In this document: piece by piece, positions 9,759 to 19,800 of the stretch
Layout of the letters: every line of letters starts with the position of its first letter
How positions within the stretch are numbered: the first letter of the stretch is position 1
Source: Candidatus Altimarinota bacterium
Lineage (GTDB): Bacteria > Patescibacteriota > Gracilibacteria > BD1-5 > UBA6164
Assembly (NCBI GenBank): GCA_019454605.1
Contig: JACFNZ010000001.1
Span: 238,670 to 302,669, forward strand
Length of the DNA stretch: 64,000 bases
Direction: 5' to 3'
Notes under the pieces: generated by a model
What the model was told of the DNA's origin: nothing
Databases searched by the model: none
What the model saw: the letters and a program-made list of their open reading frames with translations, nothing else
Program-made: the position numbers and the translations under genes

Positions 9759-10589
9759 ATGATTTTAGAGACAAGGTTTAATATAGAAGTATTTAAAATA
9801 AATAATTATGCTGATTGATATAAGCATTTTTTATATTTTTTGATAAAATATTTTTTCAATAGTGAAAATTTTTCTGGAACTATAAAAAAACAAGATTATA
9901 TAAAAAGATGAATAGAACTCTGATTTGAAAAAAGATTTTTAGAAAATGTTTATGATAAAGGAAAAAAAGATAATAAATTTTTGAAAATTAATTTTTATAA
10001 AAACTGAATTCATATCACTTTAAAAAGTCTTATAGATAAAGAACAAGCAAAAAATTTAATTGTTTATATAGAGAATGAACTTTTAGAAAGAATAAAAGAT
10101 TTGAATGATTTTAGATATTTATGTTATATGATAGTGGCTTGTAGACCTTTAAAAACTGAAAATAATTTTAAACAAAGTGAATATTTCTATAAAAGTCCTT
10201 CAAGAACTATAAAAAGTATTTGAAGTAATTTTTGAAATATAGAAAAAGATGTAATGAGTAAAAGACTGAATGAAGCAAAAAAACATTTTCCTGATATTTT
10301 TAATATCACTTCAAGATATACAACTTATGAATATTATAACAAAAAATACATAATTCAAATTAGCAATTTATATAGCATAAAGCAAGTGATATATAAACTT
10401 ATAAAAAATAAAGTGAAGCAAAAATCAAAATGAAAAGATTTTGAAAAAAGATTCTTTTATGTTGATACAAAATATATTAAAAGCCAAAATCAAGTATTTT
10501 GAAATTGGAAAAATGTAAATTGATTTTTGCCAAGTGAATGGTATGAAATTTTAGGAAAAAAAATAAAAGAGGAAGTTTTTAAATCATAA
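9759..10589 (+). CDS. Unknown protein, first rightward gene of the element
   Basis: A 276-aa basic protein from ATG 9759, not recognised. It has no signal peptide or TM segment and is rich in Lys, Tyr and Phe. Features that can be seen: LIVYIENELLERIKDLNDFRYLCYMIVACRPLKTE near residue 110-140, and a Trp-rich end (FGNWKNVNGFLPSEWYEIL). It stands alone behind the palindromic control region and directly before the structured non-coding segment at 10648-10779. Such a position is typical of a replication initiator or a regulator, but no Rep or HTH motif is visible, so no function is claimed. Confidence 0.6.
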
Positions 10590-10647
10590 CTTTCTCTTTT
10601 ATTTGCCACCAATTTGACTTTAAAAATTTTTTAAATAAGATAAATAG

Positions 10648-10779
10648 GCTTACCAATTTAACTATTGCCCAAAAATGGGCTCCTTATTGTGTGTAAAGAT
10701 GGAGAAAATAACCTTCCATCTTTAAAAATATACACAATATATTTCAATGTTAAGTGGGTAAGCGGGGTTATTTTCTCCA
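10648..10779. ncRNA. Highly structured non-coding segment (candidate RNA or origin)
   Basis: This 130-bp gap carries nested and competing inverted repeats. GCTTACC (10648-10654) pairs with GGTAAGC (10757-10763), extended by TTAAC/GTTAA. GCCC-AAAAAT-GGGC is a small hairpin at 10667-10680. AAAGATGGA (10695-10703) pairs with TCCATCTTT (10715-10723). A perfect 14-bp pair, TGGAGAAAATAACC (10700-10713) with GGTTATTTTCTCCA (10766-10779), excludes the previous hairpin. No ORF is plausible. A terminator follows at 10816. It may be a regulatory RNA with two folds, an origin, or a leader of the 10871 gene. The GC content is locally higher than in neighbouring intergenic DNA. Confidence 0.5.
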
Positions 10780-10815
10780 CTATTTAAATACGAAAAAATA
10801 AAAAATTTTCAAGTG

Positions 10816-10852
10816 AATAAGTAGAGATAAATATGCTCTGCTTATTTTTTTA
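10816..10852 (+). terminator. Rho-independent terminator
   Basis: Stem AATAAGTAGAG (10816-10826) with CTCTGCTTATT (10836-10846), one G-U pair, followed by a T-run. It ends transcription from 9759 and/or the structured segment, 19 bases before the next ATG. Confidence 0.65.
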
Positions 10853-10870
10853 TTGTTTAATTATTTTCAT

Positions 10871-12262
10871 ATGAAAAAGTTTTTTTCATTATTATTAACT
10901 ATTCTTATAGTTTGAAATATGTTTATATACAATACTATAAATGCTGCTGGTATTGCTTTATCTGTTGATTATTCTAATTTTAATTGAGACCAAGAATTAA
11001 AAATTTCTTGAAGTATCAATAATAAAATTGATAATTTATTATTAAAAAATTTTAGTTGAGATTATTATAATCAATTTAATTTTTTAAAAACTTTAAATAC
11101 AAAAGTTATTGCTTTGTCAAAAAAAGTTTCTGTAAAACAAAAACCAATTATGGATGAATTAAAAAATTATTTAAGTATAAAATGAGATTTTATCTATAAA
11201 AAAAGTATGGTTGATGATAATGAAAAAATAAAAGAATTAGATAATACTTTTAAAAAATCATTACAAACAAAATGAATTACAATAAATAAAGTTATTGAAA
11301 ATATTGATAATATAAATATTATATCTATTTCAAATCAAAATAATAATTTTGAAAATTTAACAAAAGAAGATTTTGTAAAAATAGTAGATAAATTAATTGA
11401 TGAGGTAAAAATCAATAAATATAAAACTTCTGATGAAATATTATTAGAATCCAAAGAAATAACAGTTGAAGATTTTAAAAAAATAAAAGATATTCTCCCT
11501 TCAAATTTAGTAATGAAAGATGAATTTAATAACCCTATTAGATGAGAAATAAAATATAGTAGTTTTAATAAAATGGACATAAATAGTAAATTAATAGAAA
11601 TAATAAATCAAAAATTAGAAAGTTTTTGAAATATAACAAAAGATAAATTAAATTCTGAAGTTTTATTATGAATGGGAGATTTATATAATGTATTAGAAAA
11701 TGATGATTTAATGAATAATTATCTATCAAGTATAAAAACTATTTGAAAAATAGGTCAAAAAGCAAAAATTCTTGAAGTAAAAGAAATAAAACAAAATAAT
11801 ATTTTAAAATCATACTTAATTAATTTTGAAAGTGATTATAATACAAAAATTAGTGATTATAATGATATTTTAGATTATTGAGATATTAAAGTATCTCATA
11901 TATGATTAAATGTATTTATTGATAAAAATTGAAATATCAAACATTATTTAACAATTCCTACTAATAAATACATATATTTATGAAATGATAAATATAACAA
12001 AAAACAATATATAGTTGTAAATTTAATAAAAAAAGAAATTAGTTTTATAAAAGAAAATTGAAAAAACTTTGATATAACAAAATCAAATATCAATATTATT
12101 TTTGAAGATAATTATAAAATTGATAATAATAAATTAGATTTTTCCCTTGAAGATTTTAAAGAAATTTTAAATAAAAAAGTAGTAAAAATTAATATTGATT
12201 GAGAAAATATAACAAATTCTGAATTATTACAAAAATGAAGTATTTTAAATACTATAAAATAA
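10871..12262 (+). CDS. Secreted protein of unknown function
   Basis: A 463-aa protein from ATG 10871. Residues 1-25 (KKFFSLLLTILIVGNMFIYNTINAA) form a Sec signal peptide with likely cleavage after INA. The mature part is Lys/Asn/Asp-rich, has no Cys pattern and no recognised domain. A second part beginning near residue 310 (GDIKVSHIGLNVFIDKNGNIKHYLTIPTN) looks beta-rich. It is the first of four genes (to 14484) of which three carry export signals, an unusual cargo for a small integrative element. It could act in surface modification, exclusion or host contact; this is inference. Confidence 0.65.
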
Positions 12263-12286
12263 ATTTTATTTTTTAATTTTAAAAAA

Positions 12287-12571
12287 ATGCTAATTTCAAA
12301 TTATTACTATACATATACTGTTGATAATAACACATATGTATGATGAGATGCTAATATATCATCTTCTTCTAATTATGATACAATATTTGATGTTGAAATA
12401 ATTAATATAAATAAAGAACTAAAAAACTATTGATTAATTGCTTTTTATAAAGAAAATACTATAAGAAATACTGATTATAAAAGAGTTTTTGAAATATTTA
12501 TTTTAGTTGAAAATATTAATTATGAGGAACATTATTGTTGATTTGGCTCTGTAAATATAAAAAATGCTTAA
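12287..12571 (+). CDS. Small unknown protein
   Basis: A 94-aa protein from ATG 12287, preceded by the AT-rich leader TTTTAATTTTAAAAAAATG that recurs before several genes of the element. It is acidic and Tyr/Asn-rich, with a GG pair (TGA TGA) after NNTYV. It has no signal peptide although both neighbours are exported. Not recognised. The gaps of 24 and 20 bases on either side suggest cotranscription with the secreted protein before it and the lipoprotein after it. Confidence 0.5.
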
Positions 12572-12591
12572 TTTCTTAACAAAAAAGTTTT

Positions 12592-13668
12592 ATGAAAAAT
12601 CTACTAATTTTAACTTTTATATTTTCAATGGTATTTTTAGCATCTTGCTCTCAACAAGAAAATATTGAAAATACAACAAATACTAATTTAGAACAAAATC
12701 TTCAAACTGAAATTGAAAATGAAAATGAAGAAATAACAAATACTGGAACTATTCAAGAAGAACAAGTAAAAGAAGTAAAAAAAACAAAAAGTATAGCACT
12801 TGAAAATTTTAATGTAGTTTTAAAAGAAGACTGAAAAACTATAAATAAATTAACAACCAGAGCAACAGGACAAAAAGAGTGTAAATGGGATAAAGAAATA
12901 GAAGAATTTTATGTTTATACAATTACAAATCAAAATCAAAATTATTGAATAGTAAAAAGAGAACAATATGTTTGTTGAGCACATTATACATGAATAACTT
13001 ATTTTTGAATTGATTTAGAAAATAATACTGAATTAACTGAATTACCTATATGATGAGAAATAAAAACTGAATTAGAAAACAATATTTTAAAATTAATTAT
13101 TTTATACCCTGAAACAATAGTTGATGTAGTGGAAGATGAGAGAATTGAAACTTCTAAAAAAGATATAATATCTAATTGATTTATACAAAAATGAAATGAT
13201 TGGATAAAAACTATTGATTTAAAAAATATAATCAAACCTGAAATCAAAAAAGAAGAAAAAGTTGAAATAAAAAAAGTTGAAGAACCAAAACTTAATTCAA
13301 AATATTCTGATGCTAATTTGAAAAAAGATTGATATAAATTAAATAATTTATGAAATATAAAAGAATATTATAAAGAAGATTTAATACCTGAAAAAACTGA
13401 TACTGATGGTATGCTAATTAGTAGATGATATTCAAGTTGGAAAACTATTTATATTGAATGAAATAAAGTTTTAGATTTTGAAGTAAATTATGATTGATGA
13501 CAAAATTTAATAATCTGAAATGATGTTGTAGATTTAACACAATTTGAGTGAAGTCCTATACAGGCAATATTTTGATGAAATGGTCCAAAAATAATAATAT
13601 CTGATTTAAATACTATAAAATTAGTAGATAAAGAAAATGGTATAAATAAAGTAATTTGGAGTAGATAA
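12592..13668 (+). CDS. Lipoprotein of unknown function
   Basis: A 358-aa protein from ATG 12592. A type II signal peptide with lipobox LASC places the lipidated Cys at residue 19 (MKNLLILTFIFSMVFLASC). A Glu/Asn/Thr-rich linker (residues 20-65) follows, then two beta-rich parts. The first contains KECKWDKEIEEFYVYTITN and a second Cys pair. The second (residues about 240-358) has a short propeller-like pattern (GGNGPKIIISDLNTIKLVDKENG). It may sit on the outer face of the cell membrane. No family recognised. It lies between two other element genes in the same direction. Confidence 0.65.
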
Positions 13669-13728
13669 TTTCTTTATATAATAAAGAAAACTTTAATATA
13701 AATTTTTAATTTTTAATTTTAAAAAAAT

Positions 13729-14484
13729 ATGAAAAAAATAATTAGTTTAATTGTTATTGCTATATTTGGAATAACTACAACATTTGCTTCTAATGAAACA
13801 AAAACAATATCAAGTGGAACAAAAAATATAAATAATATGACTTGTGATTATATTCAAGTTTGATATGATGATTATCATAATATGACTTTTGAAAATTGAA
13901 TTGAAAAAGAAAGAAAAGTTGATTTAAATAAAGTAAAAATGTCAACAATTTTTTGATATGATTTTTATGAAGATACACAAAGATTTCAAGAATATTTAAA
14001 TGGTATTCAAGAAAAATATAATTGAAATTCATATTCAATAGATATATTTATGGGAATTAAAACAGGTTGATCATTTTCTATTTATAAAGATGGTAAATAT
14101 ATTTATAATGCTTGAAATTCAAAATATGATAAAAATTGAAAATTTTGATTTGAATTTCTTGATTATGAAAGCAATTCATATTTTATATTTTCAAATTGTA
14201 AAGAAATTATAACAAATGCTTATCAAACAAATTTAAATAAAAGTTTAAAAAATACTTTTGATAAAATTAATGAAAAGTTTAAAAATGATGAGGAAAAGAG
14301 AAATGCTTTTTATGATAATTTGAACTCAAAAATAGAAAAATTATTAAAAACAAAACTTTCAACAAAAAATAAATTTATTGTTGAATATATTAAAAAAGCA
14401 TCTCTATATTATAAGCAAAATGCTTATGAATATAATTGATTTAGTCCTATTGAAAATATAGGAAATACAGATTTTTTAAATTAA
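13729..14484 (+). CDS. Secreted protein of unknown function
   Basis: A 251-aa protein from ATG 13729 with a short Sec signal peptide (MKKIISLIVIAIFGITTTFA, cleavage near residue 20-21). The mature domain starts with a Thr/Asn-rich stretch, has two cysteines (MTCDYIQVG and SNCKEII) that could pair, and ends in an alpha-helical, Lys-rich segment of about 100 residues. Not recognised. It closes the secreted block and is followed 24 bases later by a strong terminator. The leader TTTTTAATTTTAAAAAAAT precedes the ATG. Confidence 0.6.
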
Positions 14485-14507
14485 ATAGTTTTTGCTTTAA
14501 AATAGAT

Positions 14508-14546
14508 AAAAAAGATGAAAAGAAAATTACTTTTCATCTTTTTTTT
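14508..14546 (+). terminator. Rho-independent terminator after the secreted block
   Basis: Perfect 15-bp stem AAAAAAGATGAAAAG (14508-14522) / CTTTTCATCTTTTTT (14530-14544) with a 7-base loop and T-run. Confidence 0.85.
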
Positions 14547-14563
14547 GTAAAAAAAATATTTTT

Positions 14564-14593
14564 TGCTTGAAAAAAAGTTTGGAATTCACTATT
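14564..14593 (+). repeat. Promoter-like direct repeat, copy 1
   Basis: TGCTTGAAAAAAAG followed by TTTGGAATTCACTATT. It can be read as TTGAAA (14567-14572), a 17-bp spacer and TATTTG (14590-14595). Copies lie at 15091 and 15656, each upstream of a small gene. The stretch between here and the ATG at 14737 shows nothing else. Confidence 0.6.
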
Positions 14594-14736
14594 TGATTTA
14601 TGAAAGTTTAAAACCTGCTGATATATAGCACAATGAAAGAAATGTGGGTATTACATAAACTGGCAACCAAAGTATTAGCACAAATAATTATATTATAAGC
14701 AGTAATAAAAATATTTTATTTAAATAATATTTCTAC

Positions 14737-15066
14737 ATGAAGAAAATTATACAAAAAAAGTTATATGATACTGAAATATCAAAAGAGATATTAAAGATTT
14801 CAAATAAATTAGAAATAACAAATATAGGTTATTTTGAAGAAACTTTATACAAAACAGAAAGTGGAAAATATTTTATATATTGAAAATGATGACCTCAAAG
14901 TAAATTTTGAATAAATGAATGAAATATAACTTTTGCTTGAAGTGATATTTGGGTTGTAAATAAAGAAGATATTTTATTCTGGGTTGAATACAATTTTAAA
15001 TACTTTTCACAAGAAAACATTGAAATAATTTTGGCTGAATTAAAACTAGAAATAAGTATTTGATAA
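14737..15066 (+). CDS. Small unknown protein (YFxxGKGG type)
   Basis: A 109-aa protein from ATG 14737. The central segment EETLYKTESGKYFIYGKGGPQSKFG resembles small mobile-element proteins in which a 'KTxxGxYFLxGxGGxxSKY' block is followed by a short helical tail. The resemblance is from memory and weak, and no function is known for that group. The C-terminus (ENIEIILAELKLEISIG) is helical. It is controlled by repeat copy 1 about 170 bases upstream, and repeat copy 2 follows its stop. It is the first of five small consecutive genes. Confidence 0.5.
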
Positions 15067-15090
15067 TTTTTTATAAAAGAAAATAAAAAA

Positions 15091-15117
15091 TGCCTTGAAA
15101 AAAAGTTTGGAATTTAG
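15091..15117 (+). repeat. Promoter-like direct repeat, copy 2
   Basis: TGCCTTGAAAAAAAG followed by TTTGGAATTTAG. TTGAAA is at 15095-15100, and CATTTA lies 17 bp further. It precedes the gene at 15222 by about 105 bases and is 527 bp from copy 1. Confidence 0.6.
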
Positions 15118-15221
15118 CATTTAATATTTAGAAGATTTTTAAAATAGTGCTTTTTCTTTAAAAATAGCAGATTATAAAACAAAATCTTTTAAAAAATTTT
15201 ATATTATTAATTTTAACAATT

Positions 15222-15707
15222 ATGAAAACTTTAAATAAAGAAGAACTTATAAAACAATATATTGAAAAAAATGATTTAAAAAGTAATGAGATGTATTATG
15301 ATTATTTTGATATAGCAAAATACAAATTAAAAGATAGTAAAAACCCATTAGATGATTTTATTAAAAAATTTTTAAATGATTATTTATTGATAAATTTTAA
15401 CTTTAACACATATGAAGAATTAATTAATAATATAAAAGATTTTGATGTTTCACAAGTAGCAGGTTGGGAAGTTGATGATTTTTATAATAAACTAATGAGT
15501 TGTTATGAAGTGTTTGATGCTTGGTTAGATATAAATGAGAGAAATGAATTTAGTATAGTTGAGACTATTCAACAAGCACAAAATAATGCTTATTATGATT
15601 TATATGATGCTATTATGAGTGATTTCATGAAATTTTTAAATAAAAAAATAAAAAATGCCTTGAAAAAAAGTTTGGAATTCACTATTAAAAAATATGAAGA
15701 TTTATAA
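15222..15707 (+). CDS. Small acidic unknown protein, free of TGA codons
   Basis: A 161-aa protein from ATG 15222. It is acidic and helical with many Tyr, Asp and Asn (for example EMYYDYFDIAKYKL, IVETIQQAQNNAYYDLYDAIMSDF). There is not one in-frame TGA, and its single Gly is GGT, unlike every neighbour. It therefore reads the same in the standard code. Not recognised; the acidic, compact character could suit a DNA mimic or an immunity-type protein, which is speculation. Repeat copy 3 lies inside its last codons (KNALKKSLEF). Confidence 0.6.
   Translation: MKTLNKEELIKQYIEKNDLKSNEMYYDYFDIAKYKLKDSKNPLDDFIKKFLNDYLLINFNFNTYEELINNIKDFDVSQVAGWEVDDFYNKLMSCYEVFDAWLDINERNEFSIVETIQQAQNNAYYDLYDAIMSDFMKFLNKKIKNALKKSLEFTIKKYEDL
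15656..15690 (+). repeat. Promoter-like direct repeat, copy 3 (inside the 3' end of the preceding gene)
   Basis: TGCCTTGAAAAAAAG followed by TTTGGAATTCACTATT, identical to copy 1 over the TTGAAA-to-CACTATT stretch. It lies within codons of the 15222 gene and about 95 bases before the ATG at 15785. Confidence 0.6.
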
Positions 15708-15784
15708 AAAATGATTTAGTTTTAAAAATCATAATAATTTATAAATCTTCTACCCTAATACTTTATTTTTTAAAATAAAAGAAT

Positions 15785-16093
15785 ATGAAAGAAAAATTTA
15801 GCATCTATTGAAATGAAATAGATATAAAATATTCAAGCCCTGAAACTTGAATAAGTGAAGATTTTGATTTTTTGAAAAAACATTTTTATATGACTATATG
15901 AGTTCAAAAATTGTTTATTATAGAAAATGAAATTCAAAAAAGAGTTATAGCAACAAATATTATAAATAAAGTTTGTGAAAAAGCCAAAATTGAAGTATTA
16001 GACTATTTTTTAAAAATAGAAATAAATTGAAATGAAACATGGCTAATAGATAATTGAAATGATATTTGCTTGATGCTACCAGAGGAATACTAA
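15785..16093 (+). CDS. Small unknown protein
   Basis: A 102-aa protein from ATG 15785, not recognised. It begins KEKFSIYGNEIDIKYSSPETG and ends with an acidic LMLPEEY. The middle (FLKKHFYMTIGVQKLFIIENEIQKRVIATNII) is hydrophobic-rich but not a TM helix. Six glycines are TGA. It follows repeat copy 3 and precedes another small gene by 27 bases. Confidence 0.5.
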
Positions 16094-16120
16094 AATATTT
16101 TATTTTATAACAAAAAAAAT

Positions 16121-16408
16121 ATGAGAAAATGATTAATAACAAATTTATCTTTATATAGAAATTTTTGATTACATTATGACTGAATAATAAAATTTCAAAT
16201 ATGAGATAAAATATATGAAAGTTCAAAACTTAATGATTTTATGAGAGATTATTGAAATAGATACAATAATTTAAGTGATATAAAAGGAAGTGATTTTAGA
16301 GTTTTAAGTCAATATAGACAATGAAATAGCATTGTTTTTGAAATAGAACTTATAAATAAGACTTTTAACCCAAATAAAGTTATTAGTTATTTATATTTTG
16401 AAGAATAG
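16121..16408 (+). CDS. Small unknown protein
   Basis: A 95-aa protein from ATG 16121, not recognised. It is Tyr/Asn/Arg-rich (NLSLYRNFGLHYDG, DFMRDYGNRYNNLSD), with a beta-like C-terminus (SIVFEIELINKTFNPNKVISYLYFEE). No signal peptide. It is likely cotranscribed with the 15785 gene. Confidence 0.5.
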
Positions 16409-16472
16409 AGAAAATAAAGTAGATTTTTTTTGAAAATCTATATAATAATTTAATTTTTAATTTTAGAAAAAT

Positions 16473-16748
16473 ATGATTAAAAAATTATATTTAAAAAAAG
16501 GTAATATGTATGTTTTAAAAACACCAGTTGATTTTAATGGCTATACTATTTTGGCTATATGAGTTGATAAATATTGAAATCAATTAATTAGGGCAAAAAA
16601 ATGAGATAAACAAAAATCATTTATAAATAATAATGATTATGATGTAATAATTGATAATTTCACTGATGATATAATTTTAAAAGAATTTATGGCAAATAAA
16701 CATTGAAAAAAAATGTTGGAACATATTGAAAAAGTTTTTTCAAAATAA
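16473..16748 (+). CDS. Small basic unknown protein
   Basis: A 91-aa protein from ATG 16473, with the recurrent leader TTTTTAATTTTAGAAAAAT before it. Beta-rich start (LYLKKGNMYVLKTPVDFNGYTILAIGVD) and helical basic end (FMANKHGKKMLEHIEKVF). Not recognised. It is the last of the five small genes and is closed by a terminator that overlaps its stop codon. Confidence 0.5.
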
Positions 16749-16778
16749 AAGAATAATTTAAATTATTCTTTTATTTTT
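16747..16778 (+). terminator. Palindromic terminator before the defence operon
   Basis: Perfect palindrome AAAAGAATAATTT/AAATTATTCTTTT (16747-16772) followed by T-rich DNA. It isolates the next operon from upstream transcription. Confidence 0.75.
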
Positions 16779-16802
16779 TATTGAAAGTAGTTCAGTTTTT
16801 TA

Positions 16803-16831
16803 TTGGACTTTTCAAGAAAAAAAAGTATATT
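16803..16831 (+). promoter_or_regulatory. Promoter of the helicase-methyltransferase operon
   Basis: TTGGAC (16803-16808), 17-bp spacer, TATATT (16826-16831), 35 bases before the ATG at 16867. AAAAAAGTATA and TGTATATTTTTT around the -10 form an imperfect palindrome that could serve as an operator. Confidence 0.55.
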
Positions 16832-16866
16832 CTTGTATATTTTTTTACTGATTAATATTTCTAAAA

Positions 16867-19800
16867 ATGACTACTTGAAAATTTATCACTAATAAAGAAA
16901 AAGTTTTATCAGAAACTATTTCAAAAATACTTCCTACATCTGAAAAAATAGATTTTTTAGTAGGATTTTTTTATTTTTCAGGATTTTGAGAATTGTATAA
17001 ATGATTAGAAGATAAAAAAATAAGAATCCTTGTTTGAATGGATATTGAATTAGAAATAAATAAAACATTAAAAGAAGTTTATAAACTACAAAATAATAAT
17101 ATAAATATAAAAAAAGAAGATTTTATAAATCAATTGAAAAATGCTTTTAATAGAACTGATATTTTTGATAATGAAAAAAGTATAGAATCTTTGAATTTAT
17201 TTATATCAAAAATTGAAAATAATACATTAGAAATAAGAAAAACAAGAGAGCCAAACCATTCAAAAATGTATTTATTTTATGAAAATGAAATATCAAGTCA
17301 TGGATGAGATAGACCTTGAACTTTAATTACTGGGTCAAGTAATTTTACTTATTCTTGATTAACTTGAAGACATGAATTAAATGCCAGATTTGATGATAAA
17401 GAAAGTTTTTTAGAATGAAAGGAAGTATTTGATGAATTATGGCTTGATTCTATTGAAATCACAAGTTGATGAGAAGAAGACCAAGTTGTAAAAATGTTTA
17501 AAGAGGAAACTTGGCTAAAAGTTCCAACACCATATTATTGCTATATTAGACTATTAAAAGAATATTTTTTAAATAATAAAAATAAATTTTTAGAAACCCC
17601 TGAAAGTTTAACTAATGGGGCTTTTACAGATTTAGAATATCAAATAAGAGCAATTGAAGATTGAGTAAAAACTATTGAAGAACATAATTGAGTTATAATA
17701 TCAGATGTAGTTTGATTATGAAAATCAATAATTGGTTCAAGTTTAATATGAAATTTATGAAAAAAGGCAATTGTTATTTGCCCTCCACATTTAAAAAAAC
17801 AATGGGAAGAATATTGAGAATTATTTAATTTAAATTTAAAAGTTTATACTTCTTGATTAATTGAAAATGCTTTAAATGATGATAATAATAGAAATCATAA
17901 AATAGATGTTATTTTGATAGATGAAGCACATAGATACAGGAATGATGACAATATAGATTATTGATATTTACACAGATTAACAAGAAATAAAAAAGTTATA
18001 TTATTAACAGCAACACCTTTTAATAATGCTCCAAATGATATTTTTAATTTGATAAAATTATTTCAAATACCAAAAAAATCAACTATTGTTAGTTGAAGTG
18101 TTTTGACATTTGAATTTAGAAAACTTCAAAAAGAATATACTAAATTAAGAGATTTACAAAAGGAGTGAAAAATTGAAATAAAAGAATTAAATAAAAAATT
18201 AGAAAATATTTCAAAACAAATAAAAAGACTTATTGAGCCAGTTGTTATTAGAAGATCCAGAGTTGATTTAGAAAAAAATATAAAATTCAAAGAAGACCTA
18301 AAAAAGCAATGATATGAATATTCAAAAGTAATTCCACCAAAAACAATAGAATATGATTTATGAAATATTAAAGCATTATATATAAATACAATATTTGAAC
18401 TATTAAGTCCAGATAAAGATAAAATGAAGGATAAAAGATTTTCATGTGCCAGATATGCTCCTTTAATGTATTTGAAAAAAGATAAATTATCAGAAGATAG
18501 TGAATATTATAAAACATTTATGAAAATTTATTGATATTCAATATTAAGAATTGAATGAAGACAACAAAACATGCCTTTATTTATAACAAGATTACTTGTT
18601 TCAAGATTTGAAAGTTCAATAATATGATTTAAAATAACATTAAAAAATATTTTAAAAAAATATAATCAATATGAAAAATGGTTGAATGCTTGAATAATAC
18701 CTATTATTTGAAAATGAGTTTTACCAGAAGTAGAAGAACTTGATTTTGAAGAAATTGATACTTTTATTGATAAAGAAGATTTTGATTATGAAAAATTTAA
18801 AAATCTTGGTATTGAAGAAATAAATACATTATTAAAAAATAATAATTGATTTGCTATAAAACTTGAAGATATGGAAGATAATTTTATATCTAATTTTAAT
18901 GATGATAAAAATTTTATTGAGAAATTAATAAAAGACTGGGATAAAATTGATTTTGACCCAAAATTTGAAAGTTTTTCAAAAGATATTATAGAAAGTTTAA
19001 ATAAGAATCCTGAAAATAAATGAGAACCTAAAAGAAAAATTGTAGTTTTTTCACAATATTCAGATACTATTGATTTTTTATATAAAAATCTAAAAGAAAA
19101 ATGATTAAAAGTTTTAATGGTGAATTGATGAAATAAAACTAAAACATTAGTTCAAGAATTAAAAGAAAATTTTGATGCTTGATATAAAGGTGAATTTAAA
19201 GATGATTATGATGTAGTTGTAGCAACAGATTCTATTTCAGAGTGATATAATCTTCATAGAGCATGAACTATCATAAATTATGATATTCCTTATAATCCAA
19301 CTATTGTTATTCAAAGAGTTTGAAGAATAAATAGAATTAATAAAAAAGTATTTCAAAATTTATATATTTATAATTATTTTCCAAGTTTTGCTGGTGAAGA
19401 ACTTATAAGAATTTCAAGCATTTCAAAATTAAAGATAAATATGATAAATGCTATTTTATGAAGTGATACAAAAATATTAGATGAAAATGAAACATTAGAA
19501 TCATTTTTAAATAATATTTTAGAAAAAGATAATTTTGAAGAAGAGGAATCTTGGGAAACAAAATATGAAAACTTTTTATATGAATTAGATAAAAAAGAAT
19601 TAATTGATTCTGATAAAATACCTGATAGAAGCAGAGTTAGAAGAGAAATAAAAAAACAAAATGATAAAGTTATAATATTTGCTAAAAAATGAAAAAACTT
19701 TGTTTTTAAAATAATAGATAAAAAAACTAATGAAATTGAAACTTTAAGTATTCAAGATGCTTTTGAAATATTTTATGCTGAAAAAGATGAAAAATGATTT

